In this document: piece after piece, positions 43,902 through 54,942 of the stretch
How the letters are laid out: each line of letters begins with the position of its first letter
Position numbering within the stretch: the stretch's first letter is position 1
Assembly (NCBI GenBank): GCA_031279415.1
Contig: JAITIP010000036.1
Location: 1 to 64,000, forward strand
Length of the DNA stretch: 64,000 bases
Source: Candidatus Endomicrobium procryptotermitis
GTDB lineage: Bacteria > Elusimicrobiota > Endomicrobiia > Endomicrobiales > Endomicrobiaceae
Direction: 5' to 3'
Notes under the pieces: generated by a model
Told to the model about the DNA's origin: nothing
The model's database searches: none
The model's input: the letters and a program-made list of their open reading frames with translations, nothing else
Made by a program: the position numbers and the translations under genes

Positions 43902-46163
43902 TCAGTTTTTGTCTCTGATAATTTTTACCGCTTCCACCATGTTTTTTAATGCTGGTTTTACTTCTTCCCATTTTCTTGTTTTTAGTCCACAGTCCGGATT
44001 TATCCAGAGACGTTGGACAGGTATGATTTCTTTTAACTTTCTTATTTGATCTGCAAATTCTTCAACCTGCGGAATTCTAGGCGAATGGATATCGTAAACG
44101 CCGGGTCCTATTTCATTTTTGTATCCAACCTGCTTAAATGCATTTAATAATTCATTTCCGCTTCTTGTCGTTTCTATCGTTAAAACATCTGCATCCATCG
44201 CTTCTATTGTTTTTACTATTTCATTGAACTCGCTGTAACACATATGCGTGTGTATCTGCGTTTCTTTTTTTGCAGTACTTACGGCCAGCTTGAAATTTTC
44301 AACTGCCCATTTTTCATATTCAGCTATGTTTTCTTTTCGTATCGGATAGCCTTCTTTAAATGCAGCTTCATCAACTTGAATTATTTTTATTCCTGCCTGC
44401 TGCAAATCGTTTATTTCATCACTTAATGCCAACGCTATTTGTTTTGACACTTCATTTCTTGGCTTGTCGTCTCTTACAAAAGACCAGTTTAAAATCGTAA
44501 CAGGCCCTGTTAGCATGCCTTTCATCGCTTTTTTTGTTTTGCTTTGCGCATACGTTATCCATTTTACCGTCATCGGCTGCGGCCGAGAAATATCTCCGTA
44601 AATGATAGGCGGTTTTACACATCTTGAACCGTAACTTTGTACCCATGCATTTGTCGTAAAATGAAAACCTTTAAGCATTTCTCCGAAATACTCCACCATA
44701 TCGTTTCTTTCAGGTTCGCCATGCACTAAAACGTCTAAACCCGTTTCATCCTGAAAAGCTACACAGTTATCAATATATTTTTTTATTCCTGACTCGTATT
44801 CTTCAAGACAAATATTTCCTTTCTTATATTCTTTTCTGATACTACGTATGTCGTCTGTTTGCGGATAACTGCCAATGGTTGTTGTCGGAAGAAGCGGAAG
44901 GTTTAAATTTTTCTTTTGCAGCGGGTTTCTTTCTTTGAAATTTCCCCCGCGTTCAAACTTTTGAATATTTTTAACACGTGTTTGAACGGAAATATCATTA
45001 ATTTTACAAGAAGTTTTCTTTTCTTCTATCGCAGCGCGGCTTTGTGCAAGAAAAATTTCTTCCTGTTCGGATAAAGAATCTTTGTGAAACAGTTTTGCAA
45101 TAAGCACTGTTTCTTTTACTTTTTCGTAAGCAAAACTCAGCCAGCGTTTTATATCGCTGTCAGGCTCGTTTTCCAGTGCATACGGAACATGAAGAAGGGA
45201 GCAGCTTGTAGAGATGATAATATCCTGATGAGGCACGTTTTCGGCAATTTTATCTAACAATTTTACACTTTTGTCTATATCGTTAATCCAAACATTTCTA
45301 CCGTCAACAACTCCCGCTATAAGTTTTTTTGAATTTAATTTCTTTAATGCTTGCAAATTCTTTTTGCCATAGACAAAATCAAGCGCCACAGCCCATATTC
45401 CCGTCTCTGTAAGAATTTCAACCGCTTCAGTAGAATGTTCAAAATATGAAGTCACTATGATTTTAATTTTATCACTGACGCATGAAAGCGAAGTGTATGC
45501 GGTTTTTAAAAGTGTTAATTCAAGATTTGTAGTATCTTTTACTAAAAGGGGCTCTTCAAATTGAACATATACTATATCATCAAGCTTTGAAATTTCAGAC
45601 AGCAGTTCTTTATATATGGAAAGAATTTTATCGAAATATGCATTATATACGTTTCCTTCTTTATTTTTTGACAATCCTAAAAACGTTACGGGTCCTATAA
45701 TATTTATTTTAGGTGTTACAGCAGCCTTTTTCGCTTCTTTATATTCCGATATGATTTTTAAAGCGTTGAGCATGGGTTTCATATTGCCATTTAATTCTGG
45801 AACGATATAATGGTAATTTGTATTAAACCATTTAGTCATTTCAAGGGCAGTTGCTTTATCGTTTCCACGCGCCATGGCAAAATAACGATCAAGGTCGTTT
45901 TCAATAACCTTAAATCTTTCTGATACCGCGTTTAACATTACGGCGGTGTCAAGCATATTGTCATATAAACTAAAATCGTTTACGCTGATAAGATCAATTC
46001 CGCAGTTTTTTTGGTAAAGCAGGCTTTTTTGGCGTATTTGTGAGGCGGTTTTATGCAGCTGTTCGGCCTTAATTGCTCCTGACCAATAACTTTCTAAAGC
46101 TTTTTTTAATTCTCTTTTTTCACCAATTCTCGGAAAACCAGTGATGAGTGTCTTAATTGACAT
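43902..46163 (-). CDS. metE: Cobalamin-independent methionine synthase
   Basis: This 753-residue enzyme transfers methyl from 5-methyl-THF (polyglutamate) to homocysteine without B12. The C-terminal half carries the zinc-site residues in H-M-C-Y-S-E-F (His and Cys) and N-P-D-C-G-L-K-T-R-K-W (Cys), with a Q-V-D-E-A-A-F-K-E-G substrate segment. Length is typical. I choose ATG 46161-46163 because AGGAG lies 6 bases upstream; 27 bases of upstream frame without a site are excluded. A short cobalamin riboswitch ends about 40 bases before the start, so it should be off when B12 is plentiful. The methyl donor route may involve the MthfrC gene at 12.1 kb. Confidence 0.95.
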   Translation of the reverse strand: MSIKTLITGFPRIGEKRELKKALESYWSGAIKAEQLHKTASQIRQKSLLYQKNCGIDLISVNDFSLYDNMLDTAVMLNAVSERFKVIENDLDRYFAMARGNDKATALEMTKWFNTNYHYIVPELNGNMKPMLNALKIISEYKEAKKAAVTPKINIIGPVTFLGLSKNKEGNVYNAYFDKILSIYKELLSEISKLDDIVYVQFEEPLLVKDTTNLELTLLKTAYTSLSCVSDKIKIIVTSYFEHSTEAVEILTETGIWAVALDFVYGKKNLQALKKLNSKKLIAGVVDGRNVWINDIDKSVKLLDKIAENVPHQDIIISTSCSLLHVPYALENEPDSDIKRWLSFAYEKVKETVLIAKLFHKDSLSEQEEIFLAQSRAAIEEKKTSCKINDISVQTRVKNIQKFERGGNFKERNPLQKKNLNLPLLPTTTIGSYPQTDDIRSIRKEYKKGNICLEEYESGIKKYIDNCVAFQDETGLDVLVHGEPERNDMVEYFGEMLKGFHFTTNAWVQSYGSRCVKPPIIYGDISRPQPMTVKWITYAQSKTKKAMKGMLTGPVTILNWSFVRDDKPRNEVSKQIALALSDEINDLQQAGIKIIQVDEAAFKEGYPIRKENIAEYEKWAVENFKLAVSTAKKETQIHTHMCYSEFNEIVKTIEAMDADVLTIETTRSGNELLNAFKQVGYKNEIGPGVYDIHSPRIPQVEEFADQIRKLKEIIPVQRLWINPDCGLKTRKWEEVKPALKNMVEAVKIIRDKN

Positions 46164-46202
46164 AATTTTCTCCTTTTGTTTGCGCGACAAAATTTATTGA
46201 TT

Positions 46203-46303
46203 GTTATCATGGCATTCGGACTTAGAGCTTATCGTTAAGATTTCTCCATACCGCAGCGCGACTGTGCCTGATTTTCACAGGACTTCCCCATTTTAGCGAT
46301 AAC
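46203..46303 (-). promoter_or_regulatory. Short cobalamin riboswitch upstream of metE
   Basis: On the minus strand the closing stem GTTATC/GATAAC (46298-46303, 46203-46208) encloses GGGGAAGTCC, GTGAAAATC, the CGCTGC core and the B12-box-like TAAGTCCGAATGCC (46211-46224). The compact size resembles the class II (methyl/hydroxocobalamin-type) riboswitches. It ends directly before the metE ribosome site, which suggests translational control. Confidence 0.75.
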
Positions 46304-46348
46304 ATAAAAAAACTTTTTCCTCCCTAAGATGAAAATTACCCCTTATTT

Positions 46349-46954
46349 TTATACATTAAAAGAGCTTAGCGTTTTTTTGTCCCGCTTTATGTGCGGCTGG
46401 ACTATGTGTCGCGATGGAAAAACAAGCTCTTCTATTATTTGTAAGTCCAATTTGCATAAAAGTTCTTCGTCAAAAGTAGTTCTGAAAAGATGAGGAACTT
46501 TTGAGTTTTTTATTATGAATATTGAATTTTCGATTTTTTTTATATCACCTTTATAGAAAAGATTATATTTTTCCAAAGGAGATTTGATGTCCATAGCTAT
46601 AAAATTTATCAGATTTTCTTTTATGAGTTCTTCTAAAATCTGCGGATTTGTGCCATTTGTGTCCAGTTTTACAGCATATCTATAACTTTTAATCTTTCTT
46701 ATGAAATCTTTTAAATCTTTTTGAACTGTGGGCTCACCGCCTGTTATTACAACAGCTTGCAGCAAACGCTGTCTTTTTTCTAAAAATGAGAAAATCTCAG
46801 CTACATTTAAAACTTGTTCAAACATGTCCTTATATACAAGCTGCGGATTGTGACAATAAGGGCAAAACATATTGCAGCCTTGCGTAAAAATTATCGCTGC
46901 TGTTTTTTCAGGATACTCTATTAAAGATAATTTTTGAAGGCCGCCTATATTCAT
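46349..46954 (-). CDS. nrdG: Anaerobic ribonucleotide reductase activating enzyme
   Basis: This 201-residue radical SAM enzyme (start ATG 46952-46954; GAAGGA lies upstream) makes the glycyl radical on NrdD. The cluster motif is C27-N-M-F-C31-P-Y-C34-H-N, following S-L-I-E-Y-P-E-K-T-A in the N-terminal strand. V-I-T-G-G-E-P-T-V and K-L-D-T-N-G-T-N-P are the other SAM-contact segments. It is of the longer NrdG type (also called the anaerobic RNR activator from thermophiles and anaerobes). It follows nrdD and the 59-aa glycyl-radical gene on the same strand. Confidence 0.9.
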   Translation of the reverse strand: MNIGGLQKLSLIEYPEKTAAIIFTQGCNMFCPYCHNPQLVYKDMFEQVLNVAEIFSFLEKRQRLLQAVVITGGEPTVQKDLKDFIRKIKSYRYAVKLDTNGTNPQILEELIKENLINFIAMDIKSPLEKYNLFYKGDIKKIENSIFIIKNSKVPHLFRTTFDEELLCKLDLQIIEELVFPSRHIVQPHIKRDKKTLSSFNV

Positions 46955-47068
46955 TGAAATTTTTTCCTTCTGCCAAAAACATATAAATTTTTGCCGCTCA
47001 GACAATATTTTGTTTGAGCGGCAAAGTAAAAATCTGCCTGCTCCATCAGTATCTAGGCAAAATATGAG

Positions 47069-47248
47069 TTACTTGCAAGGGCAGTAATGTTTGCGGATTT
47101 TAAATTCTTCTTTTTTACCTTCGTTCCACAAAGTTACTGGTCGTAAATATCCTACAACTCTTGAGTAAACTTCGCATTTTGTGCCTTCAATGTTTGCTTT
47201 TTGCGTTTTCAGTTCTGAAAGCTTTTGTGTAATTTCATTTTTTGTCAT
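47069..47248 (-). CDS. Separate glycyl-radical peptide of anaerobic ribonucleotide reductase
   Basis: This 59-residue gene is too short for automatic calling but has a near-perfect ribosome site (GGAGGCGGC right before ATG 47248). It reads M-T-K-N-E-I-T-Q-K-L and then Y-S-R-V-V-G-Y-L-R-P-V near residue 30, the C-terminal glycyl-radical loop of NrdD, followed by W-N-E-G-K-K-E-E-F. In other NrdD proteins this segment comes right after the zinc finger, but the 683-aa NrdD here ends before it. Gly34 or so would carry the radical. Two cysteines (C-P-C) lie at its end. It lies 21 bases after nrdD and 115 bases before nrdG. Confidence 0.8.
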   Translation of the reverse strand: MTKNEITQKLSELKTQKANIEGTKCEVYSRVVGYLRPVTLWNEGKKEEFKIRKHYCPCK

Positions 47249-47269
47249 GCCGCCTCCTTTTTATTGTTA

Positions 47270-49321
47270 TCAGCTGTTAACTATTAACTGCTGTTCCAAC
47301 ATTTCTATTTGTTTGTTTATGGCCTCTATTCTTTCCTGTTTGCACTTCGGACATTGTGCATGTTCGCCTTCAAGGTATCCGCATACAGGACATACACTAA
47401 AAGTCGGCGTTATGGAAAAATACGGCAAACTATAATTTTCACAGACAGTTTTTATGAATTCTTTTAAGCTGCCCGTATCTTTTATTCTTTCGCCCATAAA
47501 TATATGGATAACCGTTCCTCCTGTATATTTTGTCTGCATTGAATCCTGTAAATCCAGATTTTCAAAAATATCATCTGTATAATTTACTGGAAGCTGACTG
47601 GAATTTGTGTAAAATGGCGTGCTTCCGTTCTCGTTTGCGGAAATTATTTCTGGATATTTCTGTTTATCAATCTTTGCAAGTCTATAAGACGTGCCTTCTG
47701 CGGGAGTAGCTTCAAGATTATAATTGTTTCCAGTTTCCTGCTGGTATATGATTAGTGTATCTCTTATGAAATCCAAAACTTTTTCGCCGAAAGCTTTGCC
47801 TTTTGGACTCCCAACGCCCTGACCGAAAAGGTTTAGACATGCCTCATTCAAACCGACAATTCCAATAGTTGAAAAATGGTTTTTCCAATATTCCCCAAAA
47901 CGTTCTTTTACGCTTCTTAGATAAAAACTCATATAAGGGTAAAGGCTTCCGGATGTAAATTTTTCAAGAACTTTTCTTTTTATCTCAAGACTTTCTTTGG
48001 CGATGTCCATGTTCTTTTTTAATATTTCAATAAAATCGGTTTCGTTCTTGGCAAGATAACCTATCCTTGGCAAGTTTATCGTAACAACGCCAATCGAACC
48101 CGTAAGAGGGGCAGCTCCGAATAACCCGCCCCCGCGTTTTTGCAATTCACGGTTGTCTATGCGCAGACGGCAACACATGCTTCTTGCATCTTCTGGTTTC
48201 ATGTCAGAATTTATGAAATTTGCAAAATAAGGTATGCCATATTTTGCAGTGATATCCCACAATGCGCTTATGTTTTTATTGTTCCAATCGAACTCTTTTG
48301 TAATATTATAAGTAGGTATTGGAAATGTGAAAACTCTTCCCTTAGCATCGCCGTCAAGCATGAGTTCCAAGAAAGCCTGATTTAACATGTCCATCTCTTT
48401 TTGAAATTCGCCGTAAGTCTTGTCCATACGATTGCCGCCTATTATCGCGGGTTCACTCTTATAGTACGGTGCTACGGTCAAATCCATAGTCAAATTCGTA
48501 AAAGGTGTTTGAAATCCTACCCTTGTGGGAACGTTTACGTTAAACAAAAATTCTTGTAAAGCCTGTTTTATTTCGTTGTAAGACAATTTGTCATAATAAA
48601 TGAAAGGTGCAAGCAAAGTGTCAAAATTTGAAAAAGCCTGCGCTCCTGCACTTTCTCCCTGAAGGGTATAGAAAAAATTTACTATCTGCCCTAAAGCCGT
48701 ACGGAAATGTTTTGCCGGCTTTGCCTCAGCTTTGCCTAAAGCGCCTTTAAAGCCGCTGAGAAGCAAATCCTGTAAATCCCAGCCAACGCAATATGCACCA
48801 AGAAGACCCAAATCATGAAGATGCAAATCTCCTCCACTGTGCGCTTTGCGGACGCTTTCGGGATAAATTTTGTTCAGCCAGTAAACTTTGCTGACTTCAG
48901 AAGAAATATAGTTGTTTAGCCCTTGCAACGAATACGACATATTGCTGTTTTCATTTACCTGCCAATCTATCTTTTTGAGATACTGTTCCACAAGGTCAAC
49001 GTTGAAAGCAGATGTTATTTCTCTTATTTTATTGTGTTGGTCGCGATAAAGAATATATGCTTTTGCAGTTTTTTTATAAACCGAAGAAAGTAAAACCTCT
49101 TCTACTATATCCTGAATTTCTTCAACCGTAGGTTTTCTGTCTTCTATTGTGTCCTGCAAAAGAGATAATGCTTTAAGCGTAAGTTTGTCTGCAACATCTG
49201 CACCAAACTCGCCTGTTGCCTGTCCTGCTTTTGCTATGGCTGCCGCTATTTTTTTAGGGTTAAACGGTTCTATCATGGCATTTCTTTTTACTATTGCACT
49301 AAAAAACTCTGCATTTTCCAT
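47270..49321 (-). CDS. nrdD: Anaerobic ribonucleoside-triphosphate reductase, large part
   Basis: This 683-residue class III enzyme reduces NTPs to dNTPs without oxygen. It has an ATP-cone at the N-terminus (V-K-R-N-A-M-I-E-P-F-N-P-K-K-I), the barrel with N-F-Y-T-L-Q-G-E-S-A-G-A-Q-A-F-S and C-C-R-L-R-I-D-N-R-E-L, and a C-terminal zinc finger C-P-V-C-G...C-P-K-C near residue 650-665. The glycyl-radical loop is missing from this chain and is encoded by the next gene. Upstream are a terminator and a large cobalamin riboswitch, so it should be shut off when B12 lets a class II enzyme work. Confidence 0.95.
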   Translation of the reverse strand: MENAEFFSAIVKRNAMIEPFNPKKIAAAIAKAGQATGEFGADVADKLTLKALSLLQDTIEDRKPTVEEIQDIVEEVLLSSVYKKTAKAYILYRDQHNKIREITSAFNVDLVEQYLKKIDWQVNENSNMSYSLQGLNNYISSEVSKVYWLNKIYPESVRKAHSGGDLHLHDLGLLGAYCVGWDLQDLLLSGFKGALGKAEAKPAKHFRTALGQIVNFFYTLQGESAGAQAFSNFDTLLAPFIYYDKLSYNEIKQALQEFLFNVNVPTRVGFQTPFTNLTMDLTVAPYYKSEPAIIGGNRMDKTYGEFQKEMDMLNQAFLELMLDGDAKGRVFTFPIPTYNITKEFDWNNKNISALWDITAKYGIPYFANFINSDMKPEDARSMCCRLRIDNRELQKRGGGLFGAAPLTGSIGVVTINLPRIGYLAKNETDFIEILKKNMDIAKESLEIKRKVLEKFTSGSLYPYMSFYLRSVKERFGEYWKNHFSTIGIVGLNEACLNLFGQGVGSPKGKAFGEKVLDFIRDTLIIYQQETGNNYNLEATPAEGTSYRLAKIDKQKYPEIISANENGSTPFYTNSSQLPVNYTDDIFENLDLQDSMQTKYTGGTVIHIFMGERIKDTGSLKEFIKTVCENYSLPYFSITPTFSVCPVCGYLEGEHAQCPKCKQERIEAINKQIEMLEQQLIVNS

Positions 49322-49339
49322 TATTTTCTCCTATAGAAC

Positions 49340-49372
49340 AAAAAACTCATTCCTTATATATTAAAGAATGAG
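49340..49372 (-). terminator. Riboswitch-linked terminator before nrdD
   Basis: On the minus strand, CTCATTCTT/AAGGAATGAG forms a stem of about 9 bp with an AU-rich loop and is followed by TTTTTT (complement of 49340-49345), only 18 bases before the nrdD start. Its place just after the riboswitch fits transcription attenuation. Confidence 0.7.
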
Positions 49373-49463
49373 GCTGTACCCTGGTTTCATGACCTCAAAT
49401 AACAAATTAAGCTACTGTCCGCGGCAACTTAATATTATTTGCCTGTTTTCAGGCAGCTTTTTT

Positions 49464-49643
49464 GGCAGGTCTTCTGGCTTGGGAATAATAAATGCCGTAC
49501 AAAACTCAAACATTTAATCTACTTGCCGCGCCTTCCCACCCACAACCGAATTGGGCAGTGGCTAAATCTGCGGCTTTTGTTTTCCCCTTACAGCATCGGG
49601 AATGCTTCCGATTTTCACGGAATTTCCTATTAGGTTACGCAAT
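49464..49643 (-). promoter_or_regulatory. Cobalamin riboswitch upstream of nrdD
   Basis: On the minus strand it reads TAGGAAATTCCGTGAAAATC, GATGCTGTAA, CCACTGCC, TGGGAAGG and the B12 box AAGCCAGAAGACCTGCC (49464-49480), in the order of the large adenosylcobalamin riboswitches. A GCCTG/CAGGC hairpin at 49441-49454 lies just downstream. It is separated from nrdD by the terminator at 49340-49372. Confidence 0.92.
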
Positions 49644-49899
49644 AAAACCCTGCGAAACACCAAAAAAGCAAAAATCTATATATTGTGTTTTAAAATCTAG
49701 ATGACACAACTAATGCTATATTATTAAAATAAAAATGTCAATTACTTGTAATATCACACAAGCACTTTGAGCGACCTTCTGTGCGCCATCTTGTAAAATT
49801 TACTGCAATATGCATTTGATATTTTTCATGTTTTTGGTGGCAGTCAAGTTTCTATTTATTGATTTCTAATTAAATTTTTGATAAAAAACACTAAGTGAA

Positions 49900-52800
49900 A
49901 TGAGTGTAACGTTTTTGTCAGGTATTTCGGGATCTGCTAAAGCCCATTTTTTGTTTAAATGCTTATCTGAAAGGTATGTCCAAAATTCGGATTTGCGCGC
50001 TTTTTTATTTGTCAAAGACGATGAACTTGACTCTTTTTACGATGATTTGAACGTTTTTTTCCAAAAAGATTATAAAGAATTTCCCATCATACTCTTTCCT
50101 TCCGATGATGCTCAGCAGAGAACTTTTGCCATTGATAAAATACAAAATCTTAAGAGTTTCATTATATGTGCCGGAGACATATCATATAACCTTCCTGTTG
50201 CCGCTCCCGGAGATGACAGAGGAATAGTTTTTAAACATGGACAGAAACATAAATTTGAGGAATTGATTTGTTCGATTGTCAGTTTAGGCTATACAAGAAC
50301 GAGTTTTGTCGAAGACCGTTTGCAATTTTCCATAAGAGGTGACATAATAGACATTTGGCCTGCGGCAAATATCTACCCCGTCAGAATTCTTTTTGAATAC
50401 GATACTATTGAGGCTTTAAGAATTTTTGACCCAGCAAGCCAGCTTTCAAATACTTTTATCGACAAAATAAAAGTATTGCCGCTCAATCTGCAAAATGATA
50501 CCGCTTTAATTAAAGATTATTTTGACGATAAATCCATGCTTTATTTCGATTACACAGTGGAAAAGGAAGAGGAGTTGGTTTCTAAAAAATATGAACTTTT
50601 TGTAAATGCACCATTAAATAAAAAATCCGAATATCAAGGTTATAAAAGTTTTACTGGTTTTCATGGAGACATAAAATTTTTCATAAATTCGCTTGAAAAT
50701 TTTGCACGTAACAGCGTAAACATAAAGATATACTGCGCTAATGATGGAGAAAGGGAAAGAATTCATGACCTTTTTTATGAAAACGGCTGGAAATACGAAG
50801 TGCCTGAATTTTTGTATGGAAATTTGTCACAGGGATTTTATCTTGAAAAAGAAAACTTTGCATGCCTGTCCAGCCGCGAAATGTTATATAAAAAGAAACC
50901 CATAAGTTTTCCGAAAGTTCAGGGAGGAAGGAGACTTGAAGGAATATGGGAAATTTCTGCTGGAGATTATGTCGTGCACGAAAAATATGGTATTGGCCGC
51001 TATATCGGGTTGAAAACGATTTCACGCGAAGATAAAACGTCGGAATATCTGTGCATAGAGTACAGAAAAGGCGACAAACTTTACGTTCCTCCCGAAGAAA
51101 TTAAAACCGTAAAAAAATATATAGGCGTCGAAGGTGTAAAACCGAAACTTTATTCTATGGATACGGGTGCATGGGAAAGAATAAAGTCGCGCGCCAGGGA
51201 AGCGGCGGCAGAGTTCGCAAAAGAGCTTTTGAAACTTTACACGGAAAGAAGCAAAGTTAAAAGGCAGCCTTTAAGCCGCGAAACAACTTGGGAGAAAGAA
51301 TTGGAAGACGCTTTTCCATATGAAGAAACTCCTGACCAGCTTAAAGCCATCGAAGATGTAAAAAGTGATTTTTTAAAACCTTATCCAATGGAAAGACTGA
51401 TATGCGGTGATGTCGGTTATGGTAAAACTGAGATTGCCGTAAGAGCGACATTCAAAATCGTGCAGGATGGCATGCAGGCGGCAGTTCTTGTACCTACTAC
51501 GGTTTTGGCGCAGCAGCATTTCAACACTTTCTATAACAGGCTTTCTCCTTTCCCGACAAAAATTGTGGTGTTAAGCCGCTTTCAGAGCAAAGCGCAGCAG
51601 AAAAAAACTGTCGAAGAAATTGCTCAGGGAAGAGTCGATATAGTTATCGGTACGCACAGACTTCTTCAAAAAGACATTAAATTTAAAAATCTCGGAATGC
51701 TGATTGTCGATGAAGAGCATAGATTTGGAGTAAAACAAAAAGAAAAGATAAAATCTATAAAGAAAAATATAGATATGCTGATGTTGAGCGCCACACCTAT
51801 CCCACGCACATTGTCTTCCTCGCTTTCAGGGTTCAGGGATTTGTCGCTTATTGAAACGCCTCCTTTTGGAAGGCTTCCGATAGAAACTTCTCTTTCGGAA
51901 TATGACGAAAATATGATAAAAACGATAATCGGCGCCGAACTTTCAAGAAACGGGCAGGTTTTTTATGTTTACAATAAAGTTGAAACGATTCTTGCTAAAG
52001 CTTCAGAGATTAAAAGACTTGTCCCAGACATCAAACTCGGAGTTATACACGGACAGATGAAGACTGCGGATATCGAAGAAATAATGTGGAGATTTACAAA
52101 TGCCGAGCTTGACGTTTTGCTTGCGACGACTATTATTGAGTCCGGTTTGGACATTCCTTCAGTAAACACGATGATAGTCGAAGAAGCTGAAAATTTCGGT
52201 TTGTCCCAGCTTTACCAACTGCGCGGCAGAATTGGCAGAGATAAAAGAAAAGCATATTGCTATCTTTTTTATAAAGACAAACATTTAAGCGATGAAGCGG
52301 TTAAAAGGCTTGAAGCGATGAAAGAGTTCAGCGAACTAGGGTCAGGCTTCAGGCTTGCACTTAAAGATCTGGAAATAAGAGGTGCAGGCGGGATACTCAG
52401 TGCTAATCAGCATGGATTTGTCAGGGATATAGGCTACGATATGTTTGCAAAGCTCCTTGAAGAAGAAGGCAAAAAAATAAAAGGCAAAACAGTTGAACGA
52501 GAAAAAGATCTCGTATGTGAAATAGATTTACAAATTTCAGCTTTGATACCCGACATTTATATAGAAAATGACGATATAAGAATTTTATTTTACAGAAAAC
52601 TTTCCAATGCAAAGAAAGCCGAAGACATAGAAAATGTTAAAAACGAACTGACAGACCGTTTCGGGAAGATTCCACAGGAAACACAGAAACTTTTTGAAAT
52701 CGCGCGCATAAGGCTCAAAGCGGAAAAATTGAAAATTGAAAGAATATCGGAAGACAATAAATATATATATGTGTTATTTTCACAAAACGCTGATTTTTCT

Positions 52801-52965
52801 AATGCAGATATTAAAAAATTTATAAACGATTATTCGGATATGATTGAATTTATAATGGGGAAACATTATGCGTTTAAATTGAAAAAAGAAAAAATAAATG
52901 GCACTATTGTAGACTTTATAAAAACTTTTCTTCAAAAATTGGAGGTATTGTATATAAAAGTCTAA
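49900..52965 (+). CDS. mfd: Transcription-repair coupling factor
   Basis: This 1021-residue translocase removes RNA polymerase stalled at DNA damage and recruits UvrA. In order: a shortened UvrB-like region (residues 1-230), the RNA polymerase interaction domain (near G-D-Y-V-V-H-E-K-Y-G-I-G-R, 350-430), RecG-like motor with Walker A G-D-V-G-Y-G-K-T near 505, D-E-E-H-R-F-G, the R-E-C-G-type motif VI Q-L-R-G-R-I-G-R, and the C-terminal TRCF domain. It is about 130 residues shorter than the E. coli protein, mostly in the N-terminal region. Start at ATG 49900; no strong ribosome site is visible. Confidence 0.95.
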   Translation: MSVTFLSGISGSAKAHFLFKCLSERYVQNSDLRAFLFVKDDELDSFYDDLNVFFQKDYKEFPIILFPSDDAQQRTFAIDKIQNLKSFIICAGDISYNLPVAAPGDDRGIVFKHGQKHKFEELICSIVSLGYTRTSFVEDRLQFSIRGDIIDIWPAANIYPVRILFEYDTIEALRIFDPASQLSNTFIDKIKVLPLNLQNDTALIKDYFDDKSMLYFDYTVEKEEELVSKKYELFVNAPLNKKSEYQGYKSFTGFHGDIKFFINSLENFARNSVNIKIYCANDGERERIHDLFYENGWKYEVPEFLYGNLSQGFYLEKENFACLSSREMLYKKKPISFPKVQGGRRLEGIWEISAGDYVVHEKYGIGRYIGLKTISREDKTSEYLCIEYRKGDKLYVPPEEIKTVKKYIGVEGVKPKLYSMDTGAWERIKSRAREAAAEFAKELLKLYTERSKVKRQPLSRETTWEKELEDAFPYEETPDQLKAIEDVKSDFLKPYPMERLICGDVGYGKTEIAVRATFKIVQDGMQAAVLVPTTVLAQQHFNTFYNRLSPFPTKIVVLSRFQSKAQQKKTVEEIAQGRVDIVIGTHRLLQKDIKFKNLGMLIVDEEHRFGVKQKEKIKSIKKNIDMLMLSATPIPRTLSSSLSGFRDLSLIETPPFGRLPIETSLSEYDENMIKTIIGAELSRNGQVFYVYNKVETILAKASEIKRLVPDIKLGVIHGQMKTADIEEIMWRFTNAELDVLLATTIIESGLDIPSVNTMIVEEAENFGLSQLYQLRGRIGRDKRKAYCYLFYKDKHLSDEAVKRLEAMKEFSELGSGFRLALKDLEIRGAGGILSANQHGFVRDIGYDMFAKLLEEEGKKIKGKTVEREKDLVCEIDLQISALIPDIYIENDDIRILFYRKLSNAKKAEDIENVKNELTDRFGKIPQETQKLFEIARIRLKAEKLKIERISEDNKYIYVLFSQNADFSNADIKKFINDYSDMIEFIMGKHYAFKLKKEKINGTIVDFIKTFLQKLEVLYIKV

Positions 52966-53057
52966 TGGGGCAATAGAAAAAACACTTATATATTATAAAT
53001 TTTATTATAACTGATTTTTAATGCCGCCGCAGGAGAGCATTTGCCAAAAATGGTTAA

Positions 53058-54730
<1,673 letters not shown>

Positions 54731-54942
54731 ACAGTCCGCAAGCGGCTAATATGGATTAAGAACATATCTGTCCACAAAAAATATTTTTCTCCCGTATGTC
54801 AACAACTCACACGAAGCTGCAGTGCTGACAGTCGGCATATTAAAATATTACTTTGCATTTCTGGATTGCCGCCCCCAATATACCGTTATCCAGCTTTCCC
54901 ACTTCTGCATTTTTACTAAAATTCTTTTTTTAAAGGATTAAA

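Noticed and set aside
43902-46163. A SAM or T-box element in front of metE
   Set aside because: The leader fits a cobalamin riboswitch by its B12 box and CGCTGC core; no SAM-I core or T-box sequence is seen.
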